A DNA stretch of 6,594 nucleotides from NCBI GenBank assembly GCA_913063005.1, contig CAJXZI010000115.1, forward strand, positions 1 through 6,594, read 5' to 3'. This document shows positions 1 to 6,553 of the stretch, piece after piece. Position 1 is the stretch's first letter, and every line of letters starts with the position of its first letter. This DNA comes from an uncultured Halieaceae bacterium. GTDB taxonomy: Bacteria; Pseudomonadota; Gammaproteobacteria; Pseudomonadales; Halieaceae. The position numbers were made by a program, and so were the translations under genes. Below the pieces are notes generated by a model. It worked only from the letters and a program-made list of their open reading frames with translations. It did not search any database and was not told the origin of the DNA.

Positions 1-229
1 CGGCCACGGCTTGCTTAATGCCATCTTGGCTGTAGCCAAGGCTGCAACACCACAGCCCCGACATCGCGTCTTGAATTTTGTTGCCGTCAGAGTCGTAAAT
101 GTAAATATGTTCTGCACGACTAACGATCCGACCACCGTTTTCAGCGTAATCACGAAGGTCTGTAAACGGATGTAAGTGGTGCTGCTGATCAAGTTGTCGC
201 AACTGATTCGTTTCTAAGGTGGCATTCAC
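1..229 (-). CDS. Class III PLP-dependent aminotransferase (omega-aminotransferase type), N-terminal part
   Basis: Only the first 76 codons are present; the gene leaves the window at base 1. The translation contains, at about residues 17-68, the N-terminal block typical of class III aminotransferases of the polyamine/omega-amino acid:pyruvate group: HHLHPFTD, then a GGRIVSRAEHIYIYDSDGNK-type segment, then DAMSGLWCCSLGYSQ. These enzymes move an amino group from an amine or omega-amino acid to pyruvate or another keto acid in the cytoplasm, using pyridoxal phosphate. The PLP lysine lies beyond the window, so the substrate cannot be judged. I chose the GTG start at 229-227 because a TAA lies in frame nine codons upstream and a GGAG site (241-238) sits 8 nt before it. 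The ATG four bases inside the GTG is out of frame and stops after three codons. The gene is divergent from the metallo-hydrolase at 340. Family is confident; exact substrate is unknown. Confidence 0.88.
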   Translation of the reverse strand, partial: MNATLETNQLRQLDQQHHLHPFTDLRDYAENGGRIVSRAEHIYIYDSDGNKIQDAMSGLWCCSLGYSQDGIKQAVA

Positions 230-249
230 GGTATGATCTCCAAGTAATG

Positions 250-278
250 CTTATATTTTCCACAAGCTTTCGTGACAG
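250..278 (-). promoter_or_regulatory. Sigma70-type promoter for the aminotransferase
   Basis: On the minus strand a -35-like CTGTCA (278-273, 4 of 6 consensus bases) is followed after exactly 17 nt by TATAAG (255-250, 5 of 6 consensus bases). Transcription would start near base 243, leaving a short leader that still includes the GGAG ribosome site at 241-238. The match and spacing are good, but this is read from sequence alone. Confidence 0.55.
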
Positions 279-281
279 CGC

Positions 282-300
282 CTTACCCCGACAGGGTAAG
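282..300. promoter_or_regulatory. Perfect inverted repeat, candidate operator between divergent genes
   Basis: CTTACCC (282-288) and GGGTAAG (294-300) are perfect inverted copies separated by 5 nt, giving a 19-bp dyad. It lies between the divergent aminotransferase and metallo-hydrolase genes, just upstream of the -35 box of the aminotransferase promoter. No T-run follows on either strand, so a terminator is unlikely. The size and symmetry suit a dimeric regulator such as a TetR- or GntR-type protein, but no regulator gene is in the window, so the binding protein is unknown. Confidence 0.4.
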
Positions 301-339
301 AGCGGGCACGAGCGCCCTAAATCGTAGGAACACCCGTGC

Positions 340-1428
340 ATGATGGTGAATGAAGAGTACCGAGGTCTGGTTTACCCCTGGGGCCGAAAAAGCCCGGTAG
401 GCTATGGCGACCCATTAGAAGTAGCGCCCGGTGTTTGGTGGGTCCGATTCGAAATGCCCGGCGGACTCGATCACATCAATATCTGGCTGCTCGAGGAAGA
501 GGGCGGTTGGACCGTAGTTGATACCTGTATGAAGCTTGATAGCGCTAAAGCGCAGTGGGAGCAGTTGTTCGACGGCTTCATGCAAGGCAAACCCATCCTG
601 CGCGTGATTTGTACCCACTTACATCCTGACCATATCGGTCTCGCCGGCTGGCTTTGCGAACGCTTTGATTGCGAAGTGTGGATGACCCGTAGCGAGTACC
701 TGAACGGGAGCTTACTCCTGAGCTATACCTCCGACGAGATTCCCAAAACGGCCCTCACGTTTTACAAGCGTGCCGGCTTCAGTGATGAGCTCATGTCGAG
801 CTATCAGCAGCGCTTCGGCACGTTTGGAAAGATGTCAGAGCCATTGCCGCACAGCTATCGCCGTATTGTTGACCTGGAAACCATTAATATCGGCGATCAT
901 TACTGGCAAGTGGTTATCGGCCAGGGGCACTCGCCTGAGCACGCCTGCTTATATTGTCCCGGATTAAAACTCATTATCGCGGGCGATCAGATCCTTCCGA
1001 GAATTACGCCCAACGTATCGGTCTTCCCAACGGAGCCCGAGGGGAATCCACTCGAATATTGGCTCTCCTCTAATACGCGACTGCTCGACATCCTGCCTGA
1101 GGACTTATTGGTACTACCGGCACACCAGTCGCCCTTTAAAGGTGCCCGAACGCGACTTAACCAAATCATTGACGGGCATCGGCAGTCACTTGCCCAGCTC
1201 TACAATCATCTGAGCGAGCCAAAAACAGTACCCGAGTGCTTTACGCCGTTGTTCAATCGGGTACTAAAGGACCATGAGGTGCACTTAGCGACGGGTGAGA
1301 CCGTTGCTCACCTCAATTATCTTGTTCAGCGGGGTAACGTTAATCGCGAGATCAACTCAGAGGGGCTGTATACTTACCAAGCCAATCCGAACTCGCAATT
1401 TATCCACGCAGATGACGTCGCTGCTTAA
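340..1428 (+). CDS. Metallo-beta-lactamase-fold hydrolase (glyoxalase II / LACTB2-like)
   Basis: This 362-residue protein has the full metal site of the metallo-beta-lactamase fold. THLHPDHIG supplies H93, H95, D97 and H98; GHSPEH supplies H197; AGDQIL supplies D216; and PAHQSPF supplies H262. The fold occupies about residues 25-270, and a C-terminal helical part (about 270-340) resembles the extra domain of LACTB2-like hydrolases. The ligand set predicts a two-metal, probably zinc, cytoplasmic hydrolase acting on a thioester, lactone or similar ester; there is no signal peptide. The substrate cannot be told from sequence. The start is ATG 340, with a second ATG directly after it; AGGA at 326-329 is the best ribosome site, spaced 10 nt from the first ATG. 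The 3' end overlaps the next gene by 17 bp, so the two are almost certainly co-transcribed. Confidence 0.9.
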   Translation: MMVNEEYRGLVYPWGRKSPVGYGDPLEVAPGVWWVRFEMPGGLDHINIWLLEEEGGWTVVDTCMKLDSAKAQWEQLFDGFMQGKPILRVICTHLHPDHIGLAGWLCERFDCEVWMTRSEYLNGSLLLSYTSDEIPKTALTFYKRAGFSDELMSSYQQRFGTFGKMSEPLPHSYRRIVDLETINIGDHYWQVVIGQGHSPEHACLYCPGLKLIIAGDQILPRITPNVSVFPTEPEGNPLEYWLSSNTRLLDILPEDLLVLPAHQSPFKGARTRLNQIIDGHRQSLAQLYNHLSEPKTVPECFTPLFNRVLKDHEVHLATGETVAHLNYLVQRGNVNREINSEGLYTYQANPNSQFIHADDVAA

Positions 1429-2314
1429 TACATTAATCGCAAAATTTGCTCGCTCGTTTTACCTCCGCCGTCACAACAAGGCGTGGGAAGGTGTGCCGCA
1501 AACAAAGCTGCCCGTCAGTAACCTCTGTGTCGAGCTTGAAGATCGGCAGATAAGTCTGCGCATGTATCACGGCAGTGCGGACAAGCCCATGGTGATCTAT
1601 GCCCACGGCGGGGGCTGGGTTGTGGGCAACTTGGATACGCACGACCGATTTTGCCGCGCGCTGAGCCTTGAAAGCGGCTGCAGCTTGATCTCGATTGATT
1701 ACAGACTCGCGCCCGAACATCAATTCCCTGCAGCACACGACGATTGCTTGGACGCGAGCCGTTGGGTAATCGACAATTTGGATAATTTAGCACCCAACAA
1801 TGGGATGTTTATCCTCGCAGGCGATAGCGCCGGCGGTAACATTGCCATCGCATCAACGCTTGCCCTGCAACACCAATACGGAATGGCAGGCTGCCTTGCC
1901 ATATACCCAGCCACACAGCACTACATCAGCGACCTACCGTCTTACACCGAGCACGCAAAATCAGGGCTCGTGCCGGCACGAAATATGCGATGGTGCTGCG
2001 ACGCCTACCTTGGAGACCTAGCCCCTGCGGATCCCGTGCTAGAACGCGTTTTTCCGGGACGTAGAACCTCGCTAAATGATTTTCCAAGAACCTTAATCAT
2101 CACCGCCGAGCGAGACCCGATCCGCGACGACGGAGCGCGCTTTGCTGTGCGACTTCATCGCGCCGGCTGTAAGGTCATGTACAAACACCTCGAAACAGCC
2201 AGTCATGGATTCGTCTGCTCGGAGGGAGACTCAGGCGACTTCCAGAGGGCGGTGAGCCTTGCCAGCCAATGGCTGGCAACACCCCTTATTCTGAGATCGC
2301 CTCAAGAAGATTGA
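1412..2314 (+). CDS. Alpha/beta hydrolase, hormone-sensitive-lipase (HSL) family esterase
   Basis: A 300-residue esterase or lipase of the HSL family, which hydrolyses short- to medium-chain carboxylic esters in the cytoplasm. HGGGW at residues 65-69 is the oxyanion-hole motif. GDSAGG at 137-142 holds the nucleophile S139. D235 (AERDP) and H265 (SHGF) complete the triad. YRLAPEH at about 97-103 is another strong family mark. The length is normal for the family and no signal peptide is seen. I chose ATG 1412, 17 bp inside the end of the metallo-hydrolase gene, because it gives a standard N-terminus; the frame stays open back to a GTG at 1295, but that would add 39 residues encoded within the upstream gene in another frame. 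No strong ribosome site precedes 1412, so translation is probably coupled to the upstream gene. The 3' end overlaps the convergent alcohol dehydrogenase by 29 bp. Confidence 0.9.
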   Translation: MTSLLNTLIAKFARSFYLRRHNKAWEGVPQTKLPVSNLCVELEDRQISLRMYHGSADKPMVIYAHGGGWVVGNLDTHDRFCRALSLESGCSLISIDYRLAPEHQFPAAHDDCLDASRWVIDNLDNLAPNNGMFILAGDSAGGNIAIASTLALQHQYGMAGCLAIYPATQHYISDLPSYTEHAKSGLVPARNMRWCCDAYLGDLAPADPVLERVFPGRRTSLNDFPRTLIITAERDPIRDDGARFAVRLHRAGCKVMYKHLETASHGFVCSEGDSGDFQRAVSLASQWLATPLILRSPQED

Positions 2315-3494
2315 GAATTTCAGACTTTTCGAGCTGTCTGGGGCAGAAGTAGCCGTCACCCTCATCCATCGCAGCTTCTGCGATGATATCGAATTTCTCA
2401 CGCTTTATTCGCGGGTCGGTTGGCGCAATACCCACGTCAGCGATTAACTTCTCTACCTCCGCAATAAAGGCGCGCGCGCGTGTTTCAGGGTGACCGGAGT
2501 CCGACACACCTGTCGCCACAGCAAGCTCTGCCAAACGCTCAACCGCGGTCTCTCCGTAAAGCGTTAGCACATGAGGGAGAACGATCGCGTTTGCGTGCCC
2601 GTGCGGGATGCCAAAATTTGCCCCTAACTGGTGCGCAATCGCGTGAACATTTCCCACGTTGACCTGATTAATAGCAACACCCGCGTTGTAAGCAGCAAGC
2701 GCCATCCCCTCTCGAGCATCCATATTTCCTGGATCCTCGCAGGCCTGACGGAGCCAACGGAAAACGCCCTGAACTGAAATACGTCCCATCTCGGTTCGAT
2801 TGCCCCGCTCCCACGTTGAGATATAGGCCTCAATACCGTGGGTTAGCGCGTCGATACCGGTTGCTGCCGTGATCGGCTTAGGCAATCCGACCATCAGGCA
2901 AGCATCGAGCGCAACAGCCGCGGGGTGAATCGATGAACCCGAAATGATCTCTTTTTTATGCGTCGACTGGTTGGTAATGACAGCGCCCATCGTTGCCTCA
3001 CTACCGGTACCCGAGGTGGTTGGAATAACAAATAAGGGGGCAGCTTCTTCAGGTGCTTTACCAAACCCAGCCCACTTCGTCATGTCATCGCCGCTGTTGT
3101 GCTTGGTTAATGCAATAACCTTGGCGCAGTCGATGGACGAACCACCGCCCACAGCAATAATCGCAGTGGCGCCAGACTCACGCAAAATACGGGCACCCGC
3201 TTCCACGTGACCGTAGGTAGGGTCAGGATCCACTTGGTCGTACCAACTTAGCGTGACACCCTCGCGGTTCAGGCCCGCCACCGCCTCATCAGCGAGCCCC
3301 AAGTCGCGCAGTGCTCTGTCAGTCACGACCAGCACAGAAGTATGGCCCAACTCGATAATCCGCTCGCACAGTCGCGCACAACTCGCCTTCCCAACAAAAG
3401 CCATGTACTGCCCTGACGGCTCACCCGCGACGAGCTTAGCCATCACGTAAATCAGGCGATTTTTTATCTTTCTGAGAAACATTGGTTTAGCCAT
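2286..3494 (-). CDS. Iron-containing alcohol dehydrogenase (group III, NAD(P)-dependent)
   Basis: A 402-residue group III (Fe-ADH) dehydrogenase, expected to interconvert an alcohol and an aldehyde or ketone with NAD(P). GGGSSIDCAK (116-125) is the nucleotide-binding signature, and TTSGTGSEAT (159-168) is the second conserved block. The metal ligands are D215 and H219 in GIDALTHGIEAY, then H284 and H298 in VHAIAHQLG and PHGHANAIVLPH; the 14-residue spacing of the two histidines matches FucO-type enzymes. Residues 1-33 form a basic and hydrophobic N-terminal extension compared with shorter family members. The ATG at 3494 is preceded by AGGGG (3505-3501) with a 6-nt gap; an internal Met18 has no ribosome site. 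The gene is divergent from the quinone oxidoreductase and converges on the esterase, overlapping its end. Substrate is unknown. Family assignment is secure. Confidence 0.93.
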   Translation of the reverse strand: MAKPMFLRKIKNRLIYVMAKLVAGEPSGQYMAFVGKASCARLCERIIELGHTSVLVVTDRALRDLGLADEAVAGLNREGVTLSWYDQVDPDPTYGHVEAGARILRESGATAIIAVGGGSSIDCAKVIALTKHNSGDDMTKWAGFGKAPEEAAPLFVIPTTSGTGSEATMGAVITNQSTHKKEIISGSSIHPAAVALDACLMVGLPKPITAATGIDALTHGIEAYISTWERGNRTEMGRISVQGVFRWLRQACEDPGNMDAREGMALAAYNAGVAINQVNVGNVHAIAHQLGANFGIPHGHANAIVLPHVLTLYGETAVERLAELAVATGVSDSGHPETRARAFIAEVEKLIADVGIAPTDPRIKREKFDIIAEAAMDEGDGYFCPRQLEKSEILNLLEAISE

Positions 3495-3509
3495 GATATG
3501 CCCCTAGTT

Positions 3510-3543
3510 TTGCGACGAGCGGCCGATTACCGCTATGCTCGTC
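3510..3543. promoter_or_regulatory. Divergent control region with inverted repeat GACGAGC/GCTCGTC and possible promoter
   Basis: GACGAGC (3514-3520) and GCTCGTC (3537-3543) are perfect inverted copies with 16 nt between them, so the half-sites are about two DNA turns apart. Inside lies a second pair, AGCGG (3518-3522) and CCGCT (3530-3534). The repeat sits in the 102-bp gap between the divergent alcohol dehydrogenase and quinone oxidoreductase. A weak plus-strand promoter overlaps it: TTGCGA (3510-3515), 18 nt, TATGCT (3534-3539), each 4 of 6 consensus bases. A 10-bp palindrome TGTTGCAACA (3559-3568) lies further downstream. These fit a shared operator but could be chance. Confidence 0.35.
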
Positions 3544-3596
3544 AAATCTCTTTTAATTTGTTGCAACAGTAACCTCAGGAATGCGTTTGCGCCACC

Positions 3597-4571
3597 ATGA
3601 CATATCACTTTATACACATTGAAGATCCAGAGACGTTAAGCATTCAGGAAGGTGAAGACCTGACTTGTTGTGCAGACGAAGTTGTTATTGATGTCGCTTA
3701 CGCGGGCATCAACCGCGCAGACGTATTGCAGCGCATGGGATTCTACCCACCACCCCCTGATGCTAGTCCTGTCATGGGTTTGGAGGTGTCAGGTCGCGTA
3801 AAAGTCGCTGGTGAGCACAGTGGCTTCTCCGCGGGTGAGCGGGTATGTGCGCTAGTGCACGGCGGGGGTTATGCAACACAAGCCATCGCAAAAGCTGCCT
3901 GCACTCTACGTATCCCTGAGGGTGTCAATGACTTAACCGCGGCTTGTCTGCCTGAGGCCTTCCTCACCGTCTGGTACAACGTCATTGTCCGAGCGTCGTT
4001 AAAAGCAGGCGAGACGTTGCTTGTTCACGGTGGCGTTAGCGGTATCGGCAATATAGCCGTGCAGCTGGCAAAGTCGATGGGCTGCAACGTCATCGCAACC
4101 GCAGGAACACCAGAAAAGTGTGAGATCCTCCAAAGCCTCGGCGCTGATATCTGCCTGAACTACAGCGAATCCTCTTTGACAGAGCAATGTCAGGCGCACG
4201 GTGTCATGGGCGAGGTCGACGTGGTGCTCGATATGGTTGGCGGGGACTTTGAGCAATTCAATCTCGAGTGCCTTGCAGTTGATGGTCGTATTGCCTGTAT
4301 CGGCCTCATGCGTGGCGGCCAATCGACAATTGACCTCACACAATTACTGATGAAGCGTGCAACGCTCACAGGCAGTACCCTTCGCAGACTGACACCGTCT
4401 GAGAAAGCACGCTGTTTTGAGGAAGTTGAGACTCACATGATGCCGCTGGTCGCAAGCGGCGCCATGAACCCACTTATCGACCGATCCTTCGATCTCGGCC
4501 AAGCTTTGGAAGCTCAGACCTACATGGCCTCAGGGAGTCACGCAGGCAAACTCTTGCTCAAGTGTGGTTAG
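3597..4571 (+). CDS. NAD(P)H quinone oxidoreductase, PIG3 (TP53I3) family, zinc-free MDR superfamily
   Basis: A 324-residue medium-chain dehydrogenase/reductase of the PIG3-type quinone oxidoreductase group, expected to reduce quinones or enone-like carbonyls with NADPH in the cytoplasm. The N-terminal GroES-like domain (about 1-125) has the family block AGINRADVLQRMGFYPPPP followed by GLEVSG (61-66). The Rossmann domain carries HGGVSGIG (144-151) as the dinucleotide loop. GSTLR (259-263) is a signature of PIG3 proteins. The cysteine-rich zinc lobe of classical alcohol dehydrogenases is absent, and length is normal. The start is ATG 3597, the only start codon that fits this frame. The nearest AGGA (3577-3580) is 16 nt away, unusually far, so translation may be weak. 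An ATG at 3581 is out of frame. It is divergent from the alcohol dehydrogenase and no clear terminator follows it. Confidence 0.92.
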   Translation: MTYHFIHIEDPETLSIQEGEDLTCCADEVVIDVAYAGINRADVLQRMGFYPPPPDASPVMGLEVSGRVKVAGEHSGFSAGERVCALVHGGGYATQAIAKAACTLRIPEGVNDLTAACLPEAFLTVWYNVIVRASLKAGETLLVHGGVSGIGNIAVQLAKSMGCNVIATAGTPEKCEILQSLGADICLNYSESSLTEQCQAHGVMGEVDVVLDMVGGDFEQFNLECLAVDGRIACIGLMRGGQSTIDLTQLLMKRATLTGSTLRRLTPSEKARCFEEVETHMMPLVASGAMNPLIDRSFDLGQALEAQTYMASGSHAGKLLLKCG

Positions 4572-4656
4572 CCGATAGGCAGTAGCAGACGCCTAGAGAG
4601 CACCCCGTAGATTAGAAGCCACGAAATAAAGACCGGCGGGAAGCCAGAGCACGTGG

Positions 4657-4683
4657 ACCAGAACTTAAACCAGAACTTAAACC
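4657..4683. repeat. 12-bp tandem repeat, about 2.25 copies
   Basis: ACCAGAACTTAA occurs at 4657-4668 and again, identically, at 4669-4680, followed by a further ACC. It lies in the 220-bp stretch (4572-4791) between the quinone oxidoreductase and the membrane protein. That stretch has no convincing gene. It also contains small hairpins, CCCAG-CCT-CTGGG (4691-4703) and GCGC-TCAA-GCGC (4739-4750), neither followed by a T-run, and TAGGC/GCCTA (4576-4595). On the minus strand the tandem copies would read as FKFW twice within a doubtful 66-codon open frame beginning with TTG. Confidence 0.7.
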
Positions 4684-4779
4684 TAAGGAACCCAGCCTCT
4701 GGGCCGCCTGGACCCAAGTCAGGGCGAGTAGACTGACAGCGCTCAAGCGCCCAAAAAATTCTTGTCAACGGGCGTAATG

Positions 4780-4809
4780 AAAAAGTCTGACTCAGCCACC
4801 CGCTGAGTC
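4780..4809 (-). terminator. Intrinsic terminator of the membrane protein gene, overlapping its stop codon
   Basis: Read on the minus strand, GACTCAGC (4809-4802), a 5-nt loop GGGTG and GCTGAGTC (4796-4789) form a perfect 8-bp stem. After AGAC comes TTTTT (4784-4780). The hairpin includes the last codons and the TGA (4794-4792) of the gene it terminates. There is no T-run in the plus direction, so it does not serve the quinone oxidoreductase upstream. Confidence 0.7.
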
Positions 4810-5280
4810 GGTAGAAACTGCGGCCCCGCGTGATCTGCCGGTGAAAGTTGCAAAAATGAGCCCGGACACGGCACCGGTCGCCACATGCATCACTAGGCCG
4901 CCAAGCGTTCTCCCGGAGGCCACGAGCACACCGCTGAGGCCCATGGCAGTATCAAAGCCAATGTACAGTAGCAGTAGCGACATTGCTCCTGCAGCGGCAA
5001 AAACGATACGCCTGCTTGCCGAGTTTGCACCTGAAGATTTGCTTCTAATGACTAAGAAGCGATGGAGCAATAAGAAAATGACCGCGTGCAGTCCGAGGTA
5101 AATCGGCAAATAAGTACTGGCAAGACCTACCCACTCAGCAGCGGCCATTTGGGCTCGGTCGCCCACACTCACCTCGATCCCAAAGCCAACGAGCGTTACA
5201 GCGCTCACCGTCGAGTTAATAATGACACTCAAGGTGTAGCCAATCGTCGCAGCAACGATCGCAATGATAAATGAGCGCAT
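4792..5280 (-). CDS. Hypothetical four-helix inner-membrane protein
   Basis: I do not recognise a family for this 162-residue protein. Four hydrophobic segments are visible: about residues 3-30, 55-77, 91-115 and 119-147. They are joined by short loops, and a basic stretch RFLVIRSKSSGANSASRR (74-91) between helices 2 and 3 suggests that loop faces the cytoplasm. A short polar tail ends the protein. Conserved catalytic motifs or cysteines are absent. The start at 5280 is well supported: the purine-rich GGAAGGG (5294-5288) lies 7 nt before the ATG. The gene has its own intrinsic terminator and is divergent from the PQQ sugar dehydrogenase, so it is probably a single-gene unit. The coding strand is supported by the hydrophobic pattern, ribosome site and terminator together. 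Function is unknown. Confidence 0.75.
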   Translation of the reverse strand: MRSFIIAIVAATIGYTLSVIINSTVSAVTLVGFGIEVSVGDRAQMAAAEWVGLASTYLPIYLGLHAVIFLLLHRFLVIRSKSSGANSASRRIVFAAAGAMSLLLLYIGFDTAMGLSGVLVASGRTLGGLVMHVATGAVSGLIFATFTGRSRGAAVSTDSAGG

Positions 5281-5357
5281 GACTTAACCCTTCCAACTCC
5301 ACATGGTTGGGCATGTTGCGCTATAGTCGAGCCACAATCCAGTACAGGTTAACCCGC
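5281..5357. promoter_or_regulatory. Short divergent intergenic region with weak promoter signal
   Basis: These 77 bp separate two divergent genes and must hold their promoters unless they are transcribed from elsewhere. On the plus strand TATAGT (5322-5327) resembles a -10 box but lacks a good -35 at 16-18 nt. CAGG (5345-5348) lies 9 nt before the ATG of the sugar dehydrogenase. No strong dyad is seen. Confidence 0.3.
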
Positions 5358-6446
5358 ATGCTTCTTCGCTCGCTAAAAACGTCGGCTTACGTCCTTTCTG
5401 CAGCACTTTTTTGTCAGGCAGCACAGGCTGATATCGAGATACAAACCATTGCCGAGGGCTTTGACACCCCTTGGTCAATTGCTGAACTCCCGAATAGCCA
5501 AGGCTTTCTCGTGACGGAGCGACCCGGGGGTCTGCACCGGATAAAAAGCTCGGGAGAAACTGAAGCGATCAGTGGCGTACCCGCGGTCTTTGCCAAACGG
5601 CAGGGGGGATTATTCGACGTCGTCCTTCATCCCAACTTCGAAGCGAACAATACGATCTTCTTAGCGTATGCAGCGGGCTCGGAGGACAGCAACCGCACAA
5701 CGGTCGCTCGAGCGACATTAGACGGTAACGCGCTAACTGATCTAAAGGTCATCTTTGAAGTCACTCCCAACAAGAAAGGCGGTGGGCATTTCGGGGGCCG
5801 TATGGCATTTCTTGCCGATGGGACGCTTCTACTCTCAGTGGGCGAGGGCTATACCCTCAGAGAAGATGCACAGAAAAGAGACAGCCAACTTGGCAAGCTT
5901 CTTCGCATGACTGAGACGGGTGAAGCACCTGCGGACAACCCGTTTGCAGAGGCGCCTTACGTTTATAGCTATGGGCACAGAAATCCGCAGGGACTGCTTG
6001 TTGACGCACCGACGCAAACCATCTGGATGACCGAGCACGGCCCCAAAGGCGGCGACGAACTCAACAAAATTACTGCAGGGAAAAACTATGGGTGGCCTGC
6101 GATTACCTACGGTGTCGACTACTCAGGCGCAATCATCTCGCCATTCACCGAGGCACCCGGCATGGAGCAACCAGTGACCTACTGGGTACCCAGTATCGCC
6201 ACCTCAGGCTTGGCTCTGTATACCAGTGATGCCATGCCTAATCTTAAAGGGCAGCTGCTAGTCGGTGGTCTGAAAGCGAAAAAAGTGGTCGCTGTTGACG
6301 TCTCGGGTGAAGACGCCAGTATCAGTGAGCCATTCCCAGAGCTCGAAGGGAGAATTAGAGACGTGCGAGCACTCACAGACGGCTCAATTGCTGTCATCGA
6401 CGAAGCAGCGGGCAAAGTCGTCCGCATCAGCGCAGGTGCTGACTAG
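5358..6446 (+). CDS. PQQ-dependent soluble aldose sugar dehydrogenase (GSDH/YliI family), periplasmic
   Basis: A 362-residue six-bladed beta-propeller enzyme of the glucose/sorbosone dehydrogenase (GSDH) family, close in style to E. coli YliI (Asd). It is expected to oxidise aldose sugars or similar aldehydes in the periplasm with pyrroloquinoline quinone and calcium. The order of motifs matches the family: GFDTPWS (34-40), RQGGLFDVVLHPNF (81-94), GGHFGGR (142-148, with the presumed catalytic base H144), GHRNPQG (206-212, PQQ contact R208), TEHGPKGGDE (225-234), NYGWP (243-247), TSGLALY (282-288) and IRDVR (333-337). Residues 1-24 are a Sec signal peptide: LLRSLK, a hydrophobic core and AQA before D25. 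The signal peptide decides the start at ATG 5358; the in-frame TTG at 5307 would bury it. The cysteine in ALFCQ does not make a proper lipobox. No PQQ biosynthesis genes are nearby and no clear terminator follows. Confidence 0.93.
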   Translation: MLLRSLKTSAYVLSAALFCQAAQADIEIQTIAEGFDTPWSIAELPNSQGFLVTERPGGLHRIKSSGETEAISGVPAVFAKRQGGLFDVVLHPNFEANNTIFLAYAAGSEDSNRTTVARATLDGNALTDLKVIFEVTPNKKGGGHFGGRMAFLADGTLLLSVGEGYTLREDAQKRDSQLGKLLRMTETGEAPADNPFAEAPYVYSYGHRNPQGLLVDAPTQTIWMTEHGPKGGDELNKITAGKNYGWPAITYGVDYSGAIISPFTEAPGMEQPVTYWVPSIATSGLALYTSDAMPNLKGQLLVGGLKAKKVVAVDVSGEDASISEPFPELEGRIRDVRALTDGSIAVIDEAAGKVVRISAGAD

Positions 6447-6553
6447 GACGAGGTAGCAAAACGGATAATGGCTGCTAGGGTTGTAGGCGCAGCTGTGCAG
6501 GCGCGCTGTTTGGCTATCTGTTAAAAGACCGCTTACGACCTACATGCTATCTC

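Noticed and set aside
1295..1411. Upstream GTG start extending the HSL esterase by 39 residues
   Set aside because: The extension lies wholly within the metallo-hydrolase gene in another frame and does not resemble an esterase N-terminus.
1433..1793. Long antisense open frames inside the esterase gene, and a similar one at 3999-4343 inside the quinone oxidoreductase
   Set aside because: Each lies opposite a gene with a complete set of family motifs and has the composition of a shadow frame.
4691..4758. Hairpins at 4691-4703 and 4739-4750 as a terminator for the quinone oxidoreductase
   Set aside because: Stems are only 4-5 bp and the second is followed by an A-run, not a T-run, on the plus strand.
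4568..4768. Minus-strand open frame of 66 codons with a hydrophobic end
   Set aside because: It begins with TTG, has no ribosome site, lies just past a terminator and has an unusual tryptophan- and proline-rich composition; not supported as a gene, though noted as a finding.
5307..5357. TTG start giving a longer sugar dehydrogenase
   Set aside because: It would place 17 residues before a clear signal peptide and has no ribosome site; ATG 5358 is far better.
6468..6524. Plus-strand 18-residue open frame (MAARVVGAAV...)
   Set aside because: Very short, with no ribosome site at suitable spacing (nearest GAGG is about 14 nt away) and no known relative.
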